From the NCBI GenBank assembly GCA_023395775.1, contig JAEWYA010000079.1, positions 1 to 19,733 of the forward strand: a stretch of DNA of 19,733 nucleotides, given 5' to 3'. The notes under the pieces were generated by a model. The model ran no database searches and was not told the DNA's origin. It saw nothing but the letters and a program-made list of their open reading frames with translations. Shown piece by piece: positions 6,943 to 13,244 of the stretch (position 1 is its first letter; each line of letters starts with the position of its first letter). A program made the translations under genes and the position numbers. This DNA comes from Bacillota bacterium (GTDB taxonomy: Bacteria > Bacillota > Clostridia > Oscillospirales > Oscillospiraceae).

Positions 6943-7533
6943 TTACAAGATCGCCGCCATATGCTGGAACATCACGTTCAACCCCAGCGAGTACAGCGCG
7001 ATGGCAGCAGGCTTTCCCAGCAGGATAATGGCGGTAAACCGGCCAAGACGCATGGGTGTGGTGCCGGCCAGGTAGCACAGGAAGTCGTCGGGAGCCACGG
7101 GAAAGAAAATGGCGGCGGCGAACAGCGTGTCAAACCGACGAGAGGTCCAGGCCTCATATTTTGCAAGGGTACCCGGTTTAAACATCACCGCGAGTAAAGG
7201 GCGGCCATATTGCTTTGCCAGCAGAAATGCGGCGATGGAGCCGACGCAGATGCCGGCGTAATTATACACAAAACCCCGCCACGGGCCGAACAGCAGCACA
7301 CCCGCCAGACATCCCAACCCGCCGGGCAGGATGGGAATGACCACCTGTACCGCCTGAAACGCCACAAATACCAGCGCGCCCAGCGCGCCAAAGCCGGTGA
7401 TGTAAGTTTGAAGTGCCTCCTGAGAGGTGAACAGCTGGTGCTGCCAGCCGTAAAGCACCAGCAGGGCGCAGCCGATCAGGCCCGCGGCGGTACAGAGGTT
7501 CAGCAGCGCTTTGGCATTTACGCGGTTTTCCAT
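6943..7533 (-). CDS. TVP38/TMEM64 (VTT domain, DedA-superfamily) membrane protein
   Basis: This 196-residue multi-pass membrane protein has a first helix about 9-28 and the VTT core from about 45. Motifs are VVIPILPGGLGCLAGVLLFG (64-83) with a conserved Gly-rich turn, GSIAAFLLAKQYGRP, and FFPVAPDDFLCYLAGTTPM, the characteristic second re-entrant motif. VTT/DedA relatives include proteins shown to move or scramble lipids (TMEM41B/VMP1 in animals; DedA-family undecaprenyl-phosphate translocases in bacteria). Its ATG lies inside the end of the LafB-like gene (16 bases shared), with AGGGAGGGG just upstream, so translation is coupled. Position between two glycolipid glycosyltransferases suggests a role in glycolipid movement; that is inference. 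Confidence 0.9.
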   Translation of the reverse strand: MENRVNAKALLNLCTAAGLIGCALLVLYGWQHQLFTSQEALQTYITGFGALGALVFVAFQAVQVVIPILPGGLGCLAGVLLFGPWRGFVYNYAGICVGSIAAFLLAKQYGRPLLAVMFKPGTLAKYEAWTSRRFDTLFAAAIFFPVAPDDFLCYLAGTTPMRLGRFTAIILLGKPAAIALYSLGLNVMFQHMAAIL

Positions 7534-8687
7534 AGCCCCTCCCTCTCCATGGCGGAGGCGTATACCTCTGCGACGCGGCGGGCAAAGCTCTCGGCGGAGA
7601 AATTCTGCCGGGCGTGTTCCGCAGCGGCGGTACGCATGGACGCGCGGAGTTGCTCATCCGTTAAAAACTCCTGCAAGTGGGCGGTAAACTCCCCGCCATT
7701 TTCAAACTGCCAGCCGTTGACACCGTTTTCAATGACTCCGGTGAGGCAGGTATCCTTCCGGCACAGGGCGGGGAGTCCCGAGGCCAGCGCCTCAATATAA
7801 GTGAGACCCTGCGTCTCGCTGGTGGAGGCGCTGACAAACAGGTCGCCCAGCCGGTAGTAGTCCGCAACCTGCACGGGCTTCACCATCCCGGTGAACACCA
7901 CGCGATCACGCAGTCCCAGGTCCCGGACGGTTTCCTCCAGCGTCTGGCGGTAGGGTCCGTCTCCCACCAGAAGAAGAGTGATATCGTCCCGCTTCAGCTC
8001 CGCAAGGCAGGCCAGTAGTTCTTCCACATTCTTTTCCTTGGCCAGGCGGCCCACGTAGGTCAGCACAAAGTTGTTTTCGGGGATTCCCAGCTTCGCCTTT
8101 AACTGGCGGAGATAAGCGCCGTCGGACAGACCAGAAAACCGGCTCAGATCAATGCCAGTGGGAATCACATACACCGGGCGGCAGACGCTGTAATTTTTCA
8201 GAATGTCGCGCACCTTTTCAGTGGGAGCGATGACGCAGGCAGTCTGGGCGATGATGTGCCGGGAAACCAGCGCCACCATACGCCGTCCCCAGGTCCGACT
8301 GGGAGAGAAGTAGTGGGTGTAATCCTCGTAGACCGTGTGATAGGTGTGAACGATGGGCGCTCCGGTGTGGTCGCTGATCTTCCGGGCCAGCAGGAAGGTG
8401 GAAAATTCACACTGCGTGTGAATGACGTCGGGCCGCCAGCGGATCAATGCCTGCACCTGACGGGTGGCCAGAGCGGTGCGCAGCCGCGCGCCGGGATAAA
8501 TCAGTCCAGCGCTCATGGCGCCCACATAGGTCACCTTATCCCGTACCAGGGTGTGCCGGGACTGGGACAGGGTCAGCACACGGACCTCATGCCCCTGGGT
8601 CTCCAGCTCCCGCTGAAGATTCAATACCGAGGTCACCACGCCGTTGACGGTTGGGGCGTACCAGTCGGTGGCAATCAAAACTTTCAT
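7518..8687 (-). CDS. GT4 glycosyltransferase, LafB/alMGS-like (1,2-diacylglycerol 3-glucosyltransferase)
   Basis: The 389-residue protein is a GT4 enzyme with the alpha-monoglucosyl-diacylglycerol synthase pattern: DWYAPTVNGVVTSVLNL (residues 8-24), VIHTQCEFSTFLLARKI (88-104), IVHTYHTVYEDYTHYF (112-127), TGIDLSRF (177-184), VGRLAKEKN (212-220) and the EX7E motif E291-x7-E299 (ETQGLTYIEALASG). Such enzymes transfer glucose from UDP-glucose to diacylglycerol at the inner membrane face, the first step to glycolipids and lipoteichoic acid anchors. ATG 8687 was chosen from the conserved MKVLIATDWY start; an AAAGGA lies about 12 bases upstream. It is the first gene of its operon behind a leader of about 205 bases and a palindrome-controlled promoter. 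Donor and product are inferred from family resemblance. Confidence 0.88.
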   Translation of the reverse strand: MKVLIATDWYAPTVNGVVTSVLNLQRELETQGHEVRVLTLSQSRHTLVRDKVTYVGAMSAGLIYPGARLRTALATRQVQALIRWRPDVIHTQCEFSTFLLARKISDHTGAPIVHTYHTVYEDYTHYFSPSRTWGRRMVALVSRHIIAQTACVIAPTEKVRDILKNYSVCRPVYVIPTGIDLSRFSGLSDGAYLRQLKAKLGIPENNFVLTYVGRLAKEKNVEELLACLAELKRDDITLLLVGDGPYRQTLEETVRDLGLRDRVVFTGMVKPVQVADYYRLGDLFVSASTSETQGLTYIEALASGLPALCRKDTCLTGVIENGVNGWQFENGGEFTAHLQEFLTDEQLRASMRTAAAEHARQNFSAESFARRVAEVYASAMEREGLWKTA

Positions 8688-8878
8688 AAAAGGAACATCC
8701 TTTCCAGTACAGATCATCTTATCTCGAACGCGCGGCTCTTTTCGGATCGCTGCGCACCGTGTAGTCAACTACTCTATATACGAGGGGCGGGGAAAAAAGG
8801 CTTCATATTTCGGGGAAATTTTTAAGTATGGCCGGTGGGAACCCGAATCCGGTACTATAAGACTCCCTCAAAAACTGT

Positions 8879-8902
8879 ACTAACCGTATTAATACGGTTA
8901 GT
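8879..8902. promoter_or_regulatory. Perfect 24-bp palindromic operator over the glycolipid promoter
   Basis: ACTAACCGTATT is followed directly by its exact reverse complement. The palindrome covers the last three bases of the -10 (TACACT) and the predicted start site of the - strand promoter at 8900-8928. A dimeric repressor bound here would block initiation. The size and uninterrupted symmetry resemble TetR/AcrR-type operators; the regulator is not in this window. Confidence 0.75.
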
Positions 8903-8928
8903 GTAGAACGAAAAAGCGGAAATGTCAA
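8900..8928 (-). promoter_or_regulatory. Sigma-A promoter P1 of the glycolipid operon
   Basis: On the - strand TTGACA (8928-8923) and TACACT (8905-8900) are separated by 17 bases. This predicts a start near 8893, inside the palindrome, and a 5' leader of about 205 bases before the LafB-like gene. Confidence 0.8.
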
Positions 8929-8971
8929 GAGGAAACGTGAAAAAACTGTATCAAATATTTAGTACATCAGT

Positions 8972-8999
8972 ACAATAGCACAATTGCGAGAAAAGTCAA
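8972..8999 (-). promoter_or_regulatory. Possible upstream promoter P2 of the glycolipid operon
   Basis: On the - strand TTGACT is followed after 16 bases by TATTGT with an extended TGC before it. Just downstream lies an imperfect dyad, AGTACATCAGTAC on + (8961-8973). It may be a second, weaker start. Confidence 0.45.
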
Positions 9000-9379
9000 G
9001 TGGCCGCTGTGTAAAAGTTGGGATAATTATTGCAGAACAGATATAAAATTCGGCCTGATGGCCCGGTTTTGGAATAAAAACAGGCTGTAGCCTGCCTTCT
9101 CCGGGGATGGAAGATATAATGATAAAAGGAAAGGACTTGTTTAGTATCGGCAGATTCGCGGGAATTTTGCGCCGCGCGCAAAAAAATCGAAAAGGGCGTT
9201 GGCGCGGTTGGATTGCCCTGTGGACACGAGAGAAGACCCCAGGGGGATTCTGCCGGAATTTCATCTTTGAAAAGCGGGAGTGCAGATCGGGCGCTGACGA
9301 AGCTGAAGGAGGCGCGGTCGGACATTCCGCAGGAGCCGGAGGGCTGAACTGCGGGGGTCCGGGCTTAAAAAAATGAGAC

Positions 9380-9416
9380 AGCGACGGGTTGAAGACTATG
9401 CCTTCAGCCCGTCGCT
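9380..9416 (-). terminator. Intrinsic terminator after the IMP cyclohydrolase gene
   Basis: AGCGACGGG-T-TGAAG pairs with CTTCA-G-CCCGTCGCT (15 bp including one G-T pair) around ACTATGC. On - it is followed by GTCTCATTTTTTT; on + it is followed by TTTTG, so it could work both ways. It lies 9 bases past the stop. Confidence 0.85.
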
Positions 9417-9425
9417 TTTGTACGA

Positions 9426-10130
9426 TCAATACTTGTTCAGAATGACATCGGAGGCCTTGCCGGAGGCAATTTCTACGTACCGCACGAACAGAGCCACCTT
9501 GTTTTCCGCGTCCAGCGCATCCCACAGCCGCGCCGCAAAGGCCGCGGCGTCCGGTGCGTCCAGCGCCACGGGGCGCGGTTCTCCCTCAAAGGAGGGCAGG
9601 GGGTTGCCGTTTTCCTGATAGGTGTGGATGAAATGGCCGATGCCGGCCTTCGGCGCGTCATACTCAAAGAAATACCGGCAGCAGCAGCGCTCATCCCCGT
9701 CCAGAGATTTCAGAATGGACAGGTTATAGCTGAAGTCCGGCTTCAAAACGCCGCTGATGCGAGGCGTCCAGTTGGGACCGTCCGGCTCAAACGCGCGGGT
9801 GAGCAGAGCGTGGCGATAACAGTGGCCTTCCGCCAGTGCGTCCCGGATGGTGTCGGTCTGGTCGCCGTTGGTAACGATGATCTTTCCCTCAAATTCCCGG
9901 ACGGGATGATAGATGATGAGGCTGGGGTCCGTCATTTTCCCCGGGTCCTGGGCCTGGGTGCGGATGCCGTCTTCCGTCTCAACAAATACGCGGTTTCGGG
10001 AGTTTTCGCTGCGGCCCATGATGAAGTATGCGAGAATTGCGTGCCGATTGTCGGCGCTGCGGCCCAGCAGGATGCCCCGGCCGGGGTAGCGGTTGGCACG
10101 GAGAAGGGTTTCGACGCTCTGTACGTTCAT
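9426..10130 (-). CDS. IMP cyclohydrolase, PurO-like (PF07826)
   Basis: The 234-residue product matches the IMP cyclohydrolase-like family first known from archaeal PurO. It opens with a short helix (VQSVETLLRANRYPGRGILLG, residues about 3-23), then contains AILAYFIMGRSENSRNRVF, LIIYHPVREFEG, VTNGDQTDTI and FEPDGPNWTPRISGVL, all family-typical blocks. The expected reaction closes FAICAR to IMP, the last purine step; in Clostridia such proteins supplement or replace the cyclohydrolase half of PurH. No other purine gene is visible, so the pathway role is inferred. An AAGGAG lies 7 bases before the ATG. It starts 10 bases after the YgjP-type gene and ends at a strong terminator, forming a two-gene unit. 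Confidence 0.87.
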   Translation of the reverse strand: MNVQSVETLLRANRYPGRGILLGRSADNRHAILAYFIMGRSENSRNRVFVETEDGIRTQAQDPGKMTDPSLIIYHPVREFEGKIIVTNGDQTDTIRDALAEGHCYRHALLTRAFEPDGPNWTPRISGVLKPDFSYNLSILKSLDGDERCCCRYFFEYDAPKAGIGHFIHTYQENGNPLPSFEGEPRPVALDAPDAAAFAARLWDALDAENKVALFVRYVEIASGKASDVILNKY

Positions 10131-10140
10131 GACAGTCTCC

Positions 10141-10656
10141 TTATTTCAGCAGCTTTTTTCGCGCCTTGTAATCGGGCATATACTGCTCGACCAGCGCATA
10201 AAACGATTTTCCATGGTTTTTATAGCGGATGTGGGCCAGCTCATGGACCACCACCGCGTCGATGGCCTCGTCGGGGGAGCGCATCAGATAGCAGGAAAAG
10301 CACAGGCTGTTTTTTGCGCTGCAGCTGCCGTATCGCTTTTGAGCGGCGGTGATCTTCACTCCGGTGGGGCAAAGGCCCATCATGGCCCCGTAGCGCGCCA
10401 CCCTTCCCGGCAGAGCGGCCCGGGCCCGGGCTTTCAGCGCGTCGATCTCCTCCGCCGTGGGGGGCGGTCCCGCCTCGGCGGCCCGCTGCCGGACCTTCAC
10501 CATGTGTCGGTCGATCCAGAGCTGATTCCGGGCGACGAACTCCCGGATGGTCCCCTCCGGACACCGCAGGGGCGCGCGCACCAGCAGCCGGCAATCCTTT
10601 GTGATCTCCAGCGCCAGCGTCCGCCGGCGGGAGCGAATCAGAGAGTATGTTTCCAT
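10141..10656 (-). CDS. YgjP-type M48-like metallopeptidase (DUF45), apparently leaderless
   Basis: The 171-residue protein has the zinc-protease-like signature VVHELAHIRYKNHGKSFY (residues 137-153), with HExxH at 138-142 and a third ligand H148. The preceding RYGSCSAKNSLCFSCYL (109-125) is the usual YgjP core with G-S-C instead of G-S-C/W variants. The N-terminus METYSLIRSRRRTLALEI fits the family's first beta strands. No substrate is established for YgjP/DUF45 proteins. ATG 10656 has no Shine-Dalgarno; instead a TTGCGC-17-TATCTT promoter places the transcription start at or next to the ATG. A much longer open frame upstream (to 10986) runs through the divergent promoter and gene and is not credible. 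It is followed after 10 bases by the IMP cyclohydrolase gene. Confidence 0.88.
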   Translation of the reverse strand: METYSLIRSRRRTLALEITKDCRLLVRAPLRCPEGTIREFVARNQLWIDRHMVKVRQRAAEAGPPPTAEEIDALKARARAALPGRVARYGAMMGLCPTGVKITAAQKRYGSCSAKNSLCFSCYLMRSPDEAIDAVVVHELAHIRYKNHGKSFYALVEQYMPDYKARKKLLK

Positions 10657-10662
10657 ATCGTT

Positions 10663-10691
10663 AAGATAGCACAGCGGAGGGAAAAGCGCAA
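10663..10691 (-). promoter_or_regulatory. Promoter of the YgjP-type gene, initiating at the start codon
   Basis: On the - strand TTGCGC is followed after 17 bases by TATCTT, itself preceded by an extended TGC. Six bases separate the -10 from the ATG at 10656, so the mRNA would start at or within a base or two of the start codon. Confidence 0.65.
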
Positions 10692-10746
10692 GATGTACCT
10701 TGGCCCGGTTTACGGCGTTAAAAGACCGAAACGTGCGCCGAGAGGG

Positions 10747-10767
10747 CGGTTTTTCAAAGAAAAACCG
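10747..10767. repeat. Inverted repeat between divergent promoters
   Basis: CGGTTTTTC and GAAAAACCG form a perfect 9-bp dyad around AAA, between the -35 elements of the YgjP (-) and aminotransferase (+) promoters. It could be an operator or a small hairpin; no regulator is evident. Confidence 0.45.
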
Positions 10768-10779
10768 GCGAAATCCATA

Positions 10780-10808
10780 TTGCCAGAACGGAGATAATTG
10801 GGTATACT
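10780..10808 (+). promoter_or_regulatory. Sigma-A promoter of the aminotransferase-radical SAM operon
   Basis: TTGCCA and TATACT are separated by exactly 17 bases. The -10 ends 62 bases before the ATG at 10871. Confidence 0.8.
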
Positions 10809-10870
10809 GAAAGCCAGTGGAAATTTGGAAAACCGGGCGGGGAGATCCGCCGCACGAAAGGATGGCGCCT

Positions 10871-12148
10871 ATGACCGCGTATTCTGAAATGAGCAAGCTG
10901 GAACTGCTGAAGGAGCAGGAGCTTGTCTGCCGAAGGTTCGAGAAGCTCCGGGATCGGAAGCTGAATTTGAACATGGCCCGGGGCAAGCCCGGAAAAGCCC
11001 AGCTGGATCTGGTCAGCGAGGGACTGCTTCACGTTTTCAAAACGCCGGAGGACTATGTGTCCGACGGAATCGATTGCCGGAATTACGGTGAGACGGCCGG
11101 TCTGCCCGCCGCCCGCCGCCTGTTCGCGGAGCTCCTTGGCTGCCGGACGGAGCAGGTGTTCGCCGCGGGCAACTCCAGCCTCCAGCTGATGTACGATACG
11201 ATCTCCAAGGCGTATACCCACGGACTTTTGCACAGCGAGCGCCCATGGTGCAGGGAGGAGCGCGTGAAATGGCTCTGTCCCGCTCCGGGCTATGATCGGC
11301 ACTTCAAGATCACGGAGTCCTTCGGTTTCGAGCTTGTAACCGTCCCCATGACGGAAAACGGCCCGGACATGGACGCGGTGGAAGCTGCCGTCCGGGACCC
11401 GCAGGTGAAGGGCATGTGGAATGTTCCGAAATACTCCAACCCCGACGGGATCGTTTACTCGGAGGAAACCGTGCGGCGCATCGCCGCCCTGAAGCCCGCC
11501 GCGCCGGATTTCCTGCTGATGTGGGACAACGCTTACTGTGTTCACGAGTTCGAGGGGGAGTTCGTCCCCTTCCCGGACATCCTCTCCGAATGTGCCGGGG
11601 CGGGAAACCCGGATATGGCGTTTGAGTTTGCGTCTACCTCCAAGATCACCCTGCCCGGTGCGGGCGTGGCGTGTTTCGCCTGCTCCGAGGCAAACATGGA
11701 CTATATGAAAAAGCTGATAGGCGTACAGGTCATCAGCTTTGACAAGGTGAATCAGCAGCGCCACGTGCTGTTTTTAAAGGACAAGACCCACACGCTGGAG
11801 CTGATGCGACGCCATGCCGAGATCTTAGGTCCCAAGTTCCGCTGTGTGACGGACGCGCTGGAAAAGGAGATCGCTCCGCTGGGCATCGCCTCCTGGCAGC
11901 GGCCCAAGGGTGGCTACTTTGTCTCGCTCAACGCGATGCCGGGCACCGCGAAGCGGACGCTGGACCTGTGCAAAGCTGCGGGCGTCACGATGACGTCCGC
12001 CGGGGCTACGTTCCCCTATGGGAAGGACCCCCAGGACAGCAATATCCGCATTGCGCCGTCCCTGCCCCCGCTGGAGGAGCTGGAGACCGCGGCGGAGGTC
12101 CTTTGCACCTGCCTGAAACTGTCGGCACTGGAGAAAATTCTGAAATGA
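10871..12148 (+). CDS. PLP-dependent aminotransferase (aspartate aminotransferase-like, PF12897)
   Basis: This fold-type I PLP enzyme is 425 residues, normal for the family. NMARGKPGKAQLDL (residues 34-47) is the characteristic N-terminal block, NYGETAGLPAARR (71-83) the substrate loop, PKYSNPDG (186-193) and WDNAYCVHEF (218-227) the cofactor-contacting segments, and STSKITLPGAG (255-265) holds the Schiff-base lysine K258. SNIRIAPSLPPLEEL near the end includes the carboxylate-binding Arg. It probably transaminates an amino acid with 2-oxoglutarate; the substrate cannot be told by reading. ATG 10871 was chosen over 10862 because AAAGGA is 8 bases upstream. Its stop overlaps the next start (ATGA), so the radical SAM gene is coupled. 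Confidence 0.92.
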   Translation: MTAYSEMSKLELLKEQELVCRRFEKLRDRKLNLNMARGKPGKAQLDLVSEGLLHVFKTPEDYVSDGIDCRNYGETAGLPAARRLFAELLGCRTEQVFAAGNSSLQLMYDTISKAYTHGLLHSERPWCREERVKWLCPAPGYDRHFKITESFGFELVTVPMTENGPDMDAVEAAVRDPQVKGMWNVPKYSNPDGIVYSEETVRRIAALKPAAPDFLLMWDNAYCVHEFEGEFVPFPDILSECAGAGNPDMAFEFASTSKITLPGAGVACFACSEANMDYMKKLIGVQVISFDKVNQQRHVLFLKDKTHTLELMRRHAEILGPKFRCVTDALEKEIAPLGIASWQRPKGGYFVSLNAMPGTAKRTLDLCKAAGVTMTSAGATFPYGKDPQDSNIRIAPSLPPLEELETAAEVLCTCLKLSALEKILK

Positions 12149-13014
12149 GATATGTTGGCAGCGTATACCGCCCGCCCTCCGAGGCCCGGAGCCTGATCGT
12201 TCAGGTGACCTACGGGTGCAGCCATAATACCTGCGCCTTTTGCAGTATGTACAAGGAGAAGCATTTTTCCGTCCGCCCGCTGGAGGAAGTCCTGGCGGAT
12301 TTCCGTGAGGCCCGGCAGCTCTATTTGCGGGTGGAGAAGATTTTTTTGGCCGACGGGGACGCTCTGGTGCGAAAAGCAGGGGAGCTGGAAATCATTCTGG
12401 ATACGATCCGGGAGCTGTTCCCGGAGTGTGGCCGGGTGACGTGCTACGCCTCGCCGGACAGCGTCAGGATTCGCACGGACGGGGAATTGCAGACACTGCG
12501 GGCCAAGGGCTTGACCATGGTCTACATGGGCCTTGAATCCGGGTGCGACGCGGTACTTGAGAAGATGCGAAAGGGCCACGACGCGGCTTTCATCGTGGAA
12601 ATGGGACGAAAGATCCGCCGCAGCGGCATTGCCCTCTCCGTCACCGCCATTACGGGCCTTGGCGGGCCGGAGCTTCTGGAGAGGCACGCGGTGGAGACCG
12701 CAGCGGCCTTCAGCGCCATGAACCCAGAGTATATCGGGATGCTGACGCTGATGGTGGAGCCGGGGACGCCGCTTTTCGACTGGGTGCGGGAAGGCTCCTT
12801 CAAGCTGCTGACCCCGGTGGAGGACCTGCGGGAAACGCGGTTGCTGGTGGAGCACCTGGACAGCCCCGGCAGCGTATTTCGCATGAACCACGCCAGTAAT
12901 TATCTGGCGCTGCGGGGAACACTGAACGGCGACAGGGACGCTATGCTGGCGGCCATTGGCCGGGCGGCCGCGGATCTTTCCCTGCTGCGGCCGGAGGAGT
13001 GGCGCGGTCTGTAA
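12145..13014 (+). CDS. Radical SAM protein with a CX4CX2C cluster motif
   Basis: The 289-residue protein has an Elp3/HemN-type radical SAM barrel. The cluster cysteines are C25, C30 and C33 in YGCSHNTCAFCSMYK, giving CX4CX2C and not the canonical CX3CX2C. Further features are FLADGDALV (the GGE-like strand), YASPDSVRIRT, YMGLESGCDAVLEKMRKGH (typical of Elp3-like members) and a C-terminal YLALRGTLNGDR. It should cleave S-adenosylmethionine to start a radical reaction; the substrate is unknown. It starts within the aminotransferase stop (4-base overlap), which points to a shared pathway or simply shared expression. A small dyad (TAAGATT/AATCTTA, 13012-13030) covers the stop, but it is not a clear terminator. 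Confidence 0.88.
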   Translation: MRYVGSVYRPPSEARSLIVQVTYGCSHNTCAFCSMYKEKHFSVRPLEEVLADFREARQLYLRVEKIFLADGDALVRKAGELEIILDTIRELFPECGRVTCYASPDSVRIRTDGELQTLRAKGLTMVYMGLESGCDAVLEKMRKGHDAAFIVEMGRKIRRSGIALSVTAITGLGGPELLERHAVETAAAFSAMNPEYIGMLTLMVEPGTPLFDWVREGSFKLLTPVEDLRETRLLVEHLDSPGSVFRMNHASNYLALRGTLNGDRDAMLAAIGRAAADLSLLRPEEWRGL

Positions 13015-13042
13015 GATTTACGCAATCTTAGCGGAGTTTCCC

Positions 13043-13071
13043 TTGACAGCCGCCGGAAAGTTCGATATGAT
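13043..13071 (+). promoter_or_regulatory. Sigma-A promoter of the Mn riboswitch-ATPase unit
   Basis: A consensus TTGACA is followed after 17 bases by TATGAT. The predicted start is near 13078, just before the aptamer. Confidence 0.9.
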
Positions 13072-13077
13072 ATTTTA

Positions 13078-13213
13078 ATCATGAGGGAGTAGCCGGCACT
13101 GAAAGGTGCATCCGCTGGCGTCAGGTCGGGCAGAGTTTCTGCCCCGCTTCGGATCGAAATGGCGAGACTTTTGAGCAAACGCTTTGGCGTTGGCGCAAAA
13201 GTCTCGTTTTTTT
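13078..13213 (+). ncRNA. yybP-ykoY manganese riboswitch
   Basis: The leader contains the two conserved internal-loop strands of the yybP-ykoY class: GGGAGTAGCC at 13085-13094 and GGCGAGACTTTTGAG at 13161-13175, joined by helices that include the conserved GGCGTCAGG segment (13117-13125). The closing helix can form between TCATGAG (about 13079-13085) and CTTTTGA (13168-13174), with a mismatch. CTTTTG is also part of the terminator's 5' arm, so aptamer folding and termination exclude each other. In known members Mn2+ binding stabilises the aptamer and turns on Mn export or handling genes. The downstream P-type ATPase fits this. Confidence 0.88.
13163..13213 (+). terminator. Riboswitch-controlled intrinsic terminator
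   Basis: CGAGACTTTTG (13163-13173) pairs perfectly with CAAAAGTCTCG (13196-13206) and is followed by seven T. The loop holds a smaller AACGC/GCGTT hairpin. The 5' arm overlaps the 3' part of the aptamer, which allows Mn2+ to control read-through. Confidence 0.9.
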
Positions 13214-13244
13214 GCGTCCGGCAAACAGAAAAATGGGGGATACT

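Larger units (their letters stand above)
8688..9425. other. 738-base intergenic region: operon leader, two promoters, uncharacterised stretch, terminator
   Basis: Reading toward lower coordinates, 8688-8893 is the untranslated leader of the glycolipid operon. The promoters and palindrome occupy 8879-8999. From 9000 to 9379 I see no secure gene. A + strand frame (9119-9376, with a possible TTGGGA-18-TATAAA promoter near 9020-9052) is poor in protein-like features. In another + frame a short stretch ending at 9348 reads ALTKLKEARSDIPQEPEG and looks protein-like, so a decayed gene is possible. The region ends at the terminator at 9380-9416. Confidence 0.5.

Noticed and set aside
8959..9525. 188-codon - strand ORF between the IMP cyclohydrolase and glycolipid genes
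   Set aside because: It overlaps the end of the IMP cyclohydrolase gene, its terminator and promoter P2, and has Pro/Arg/Phe-rich composition without motifs.
10657..10986. N-terminal extension of the YgjP-type protein
   Set aside because: The extension is Ser/Arg/Phe-rich, crosses two promoters and overlaps the start of the divergent aminotransferase; family length fits the ATG at 10656.
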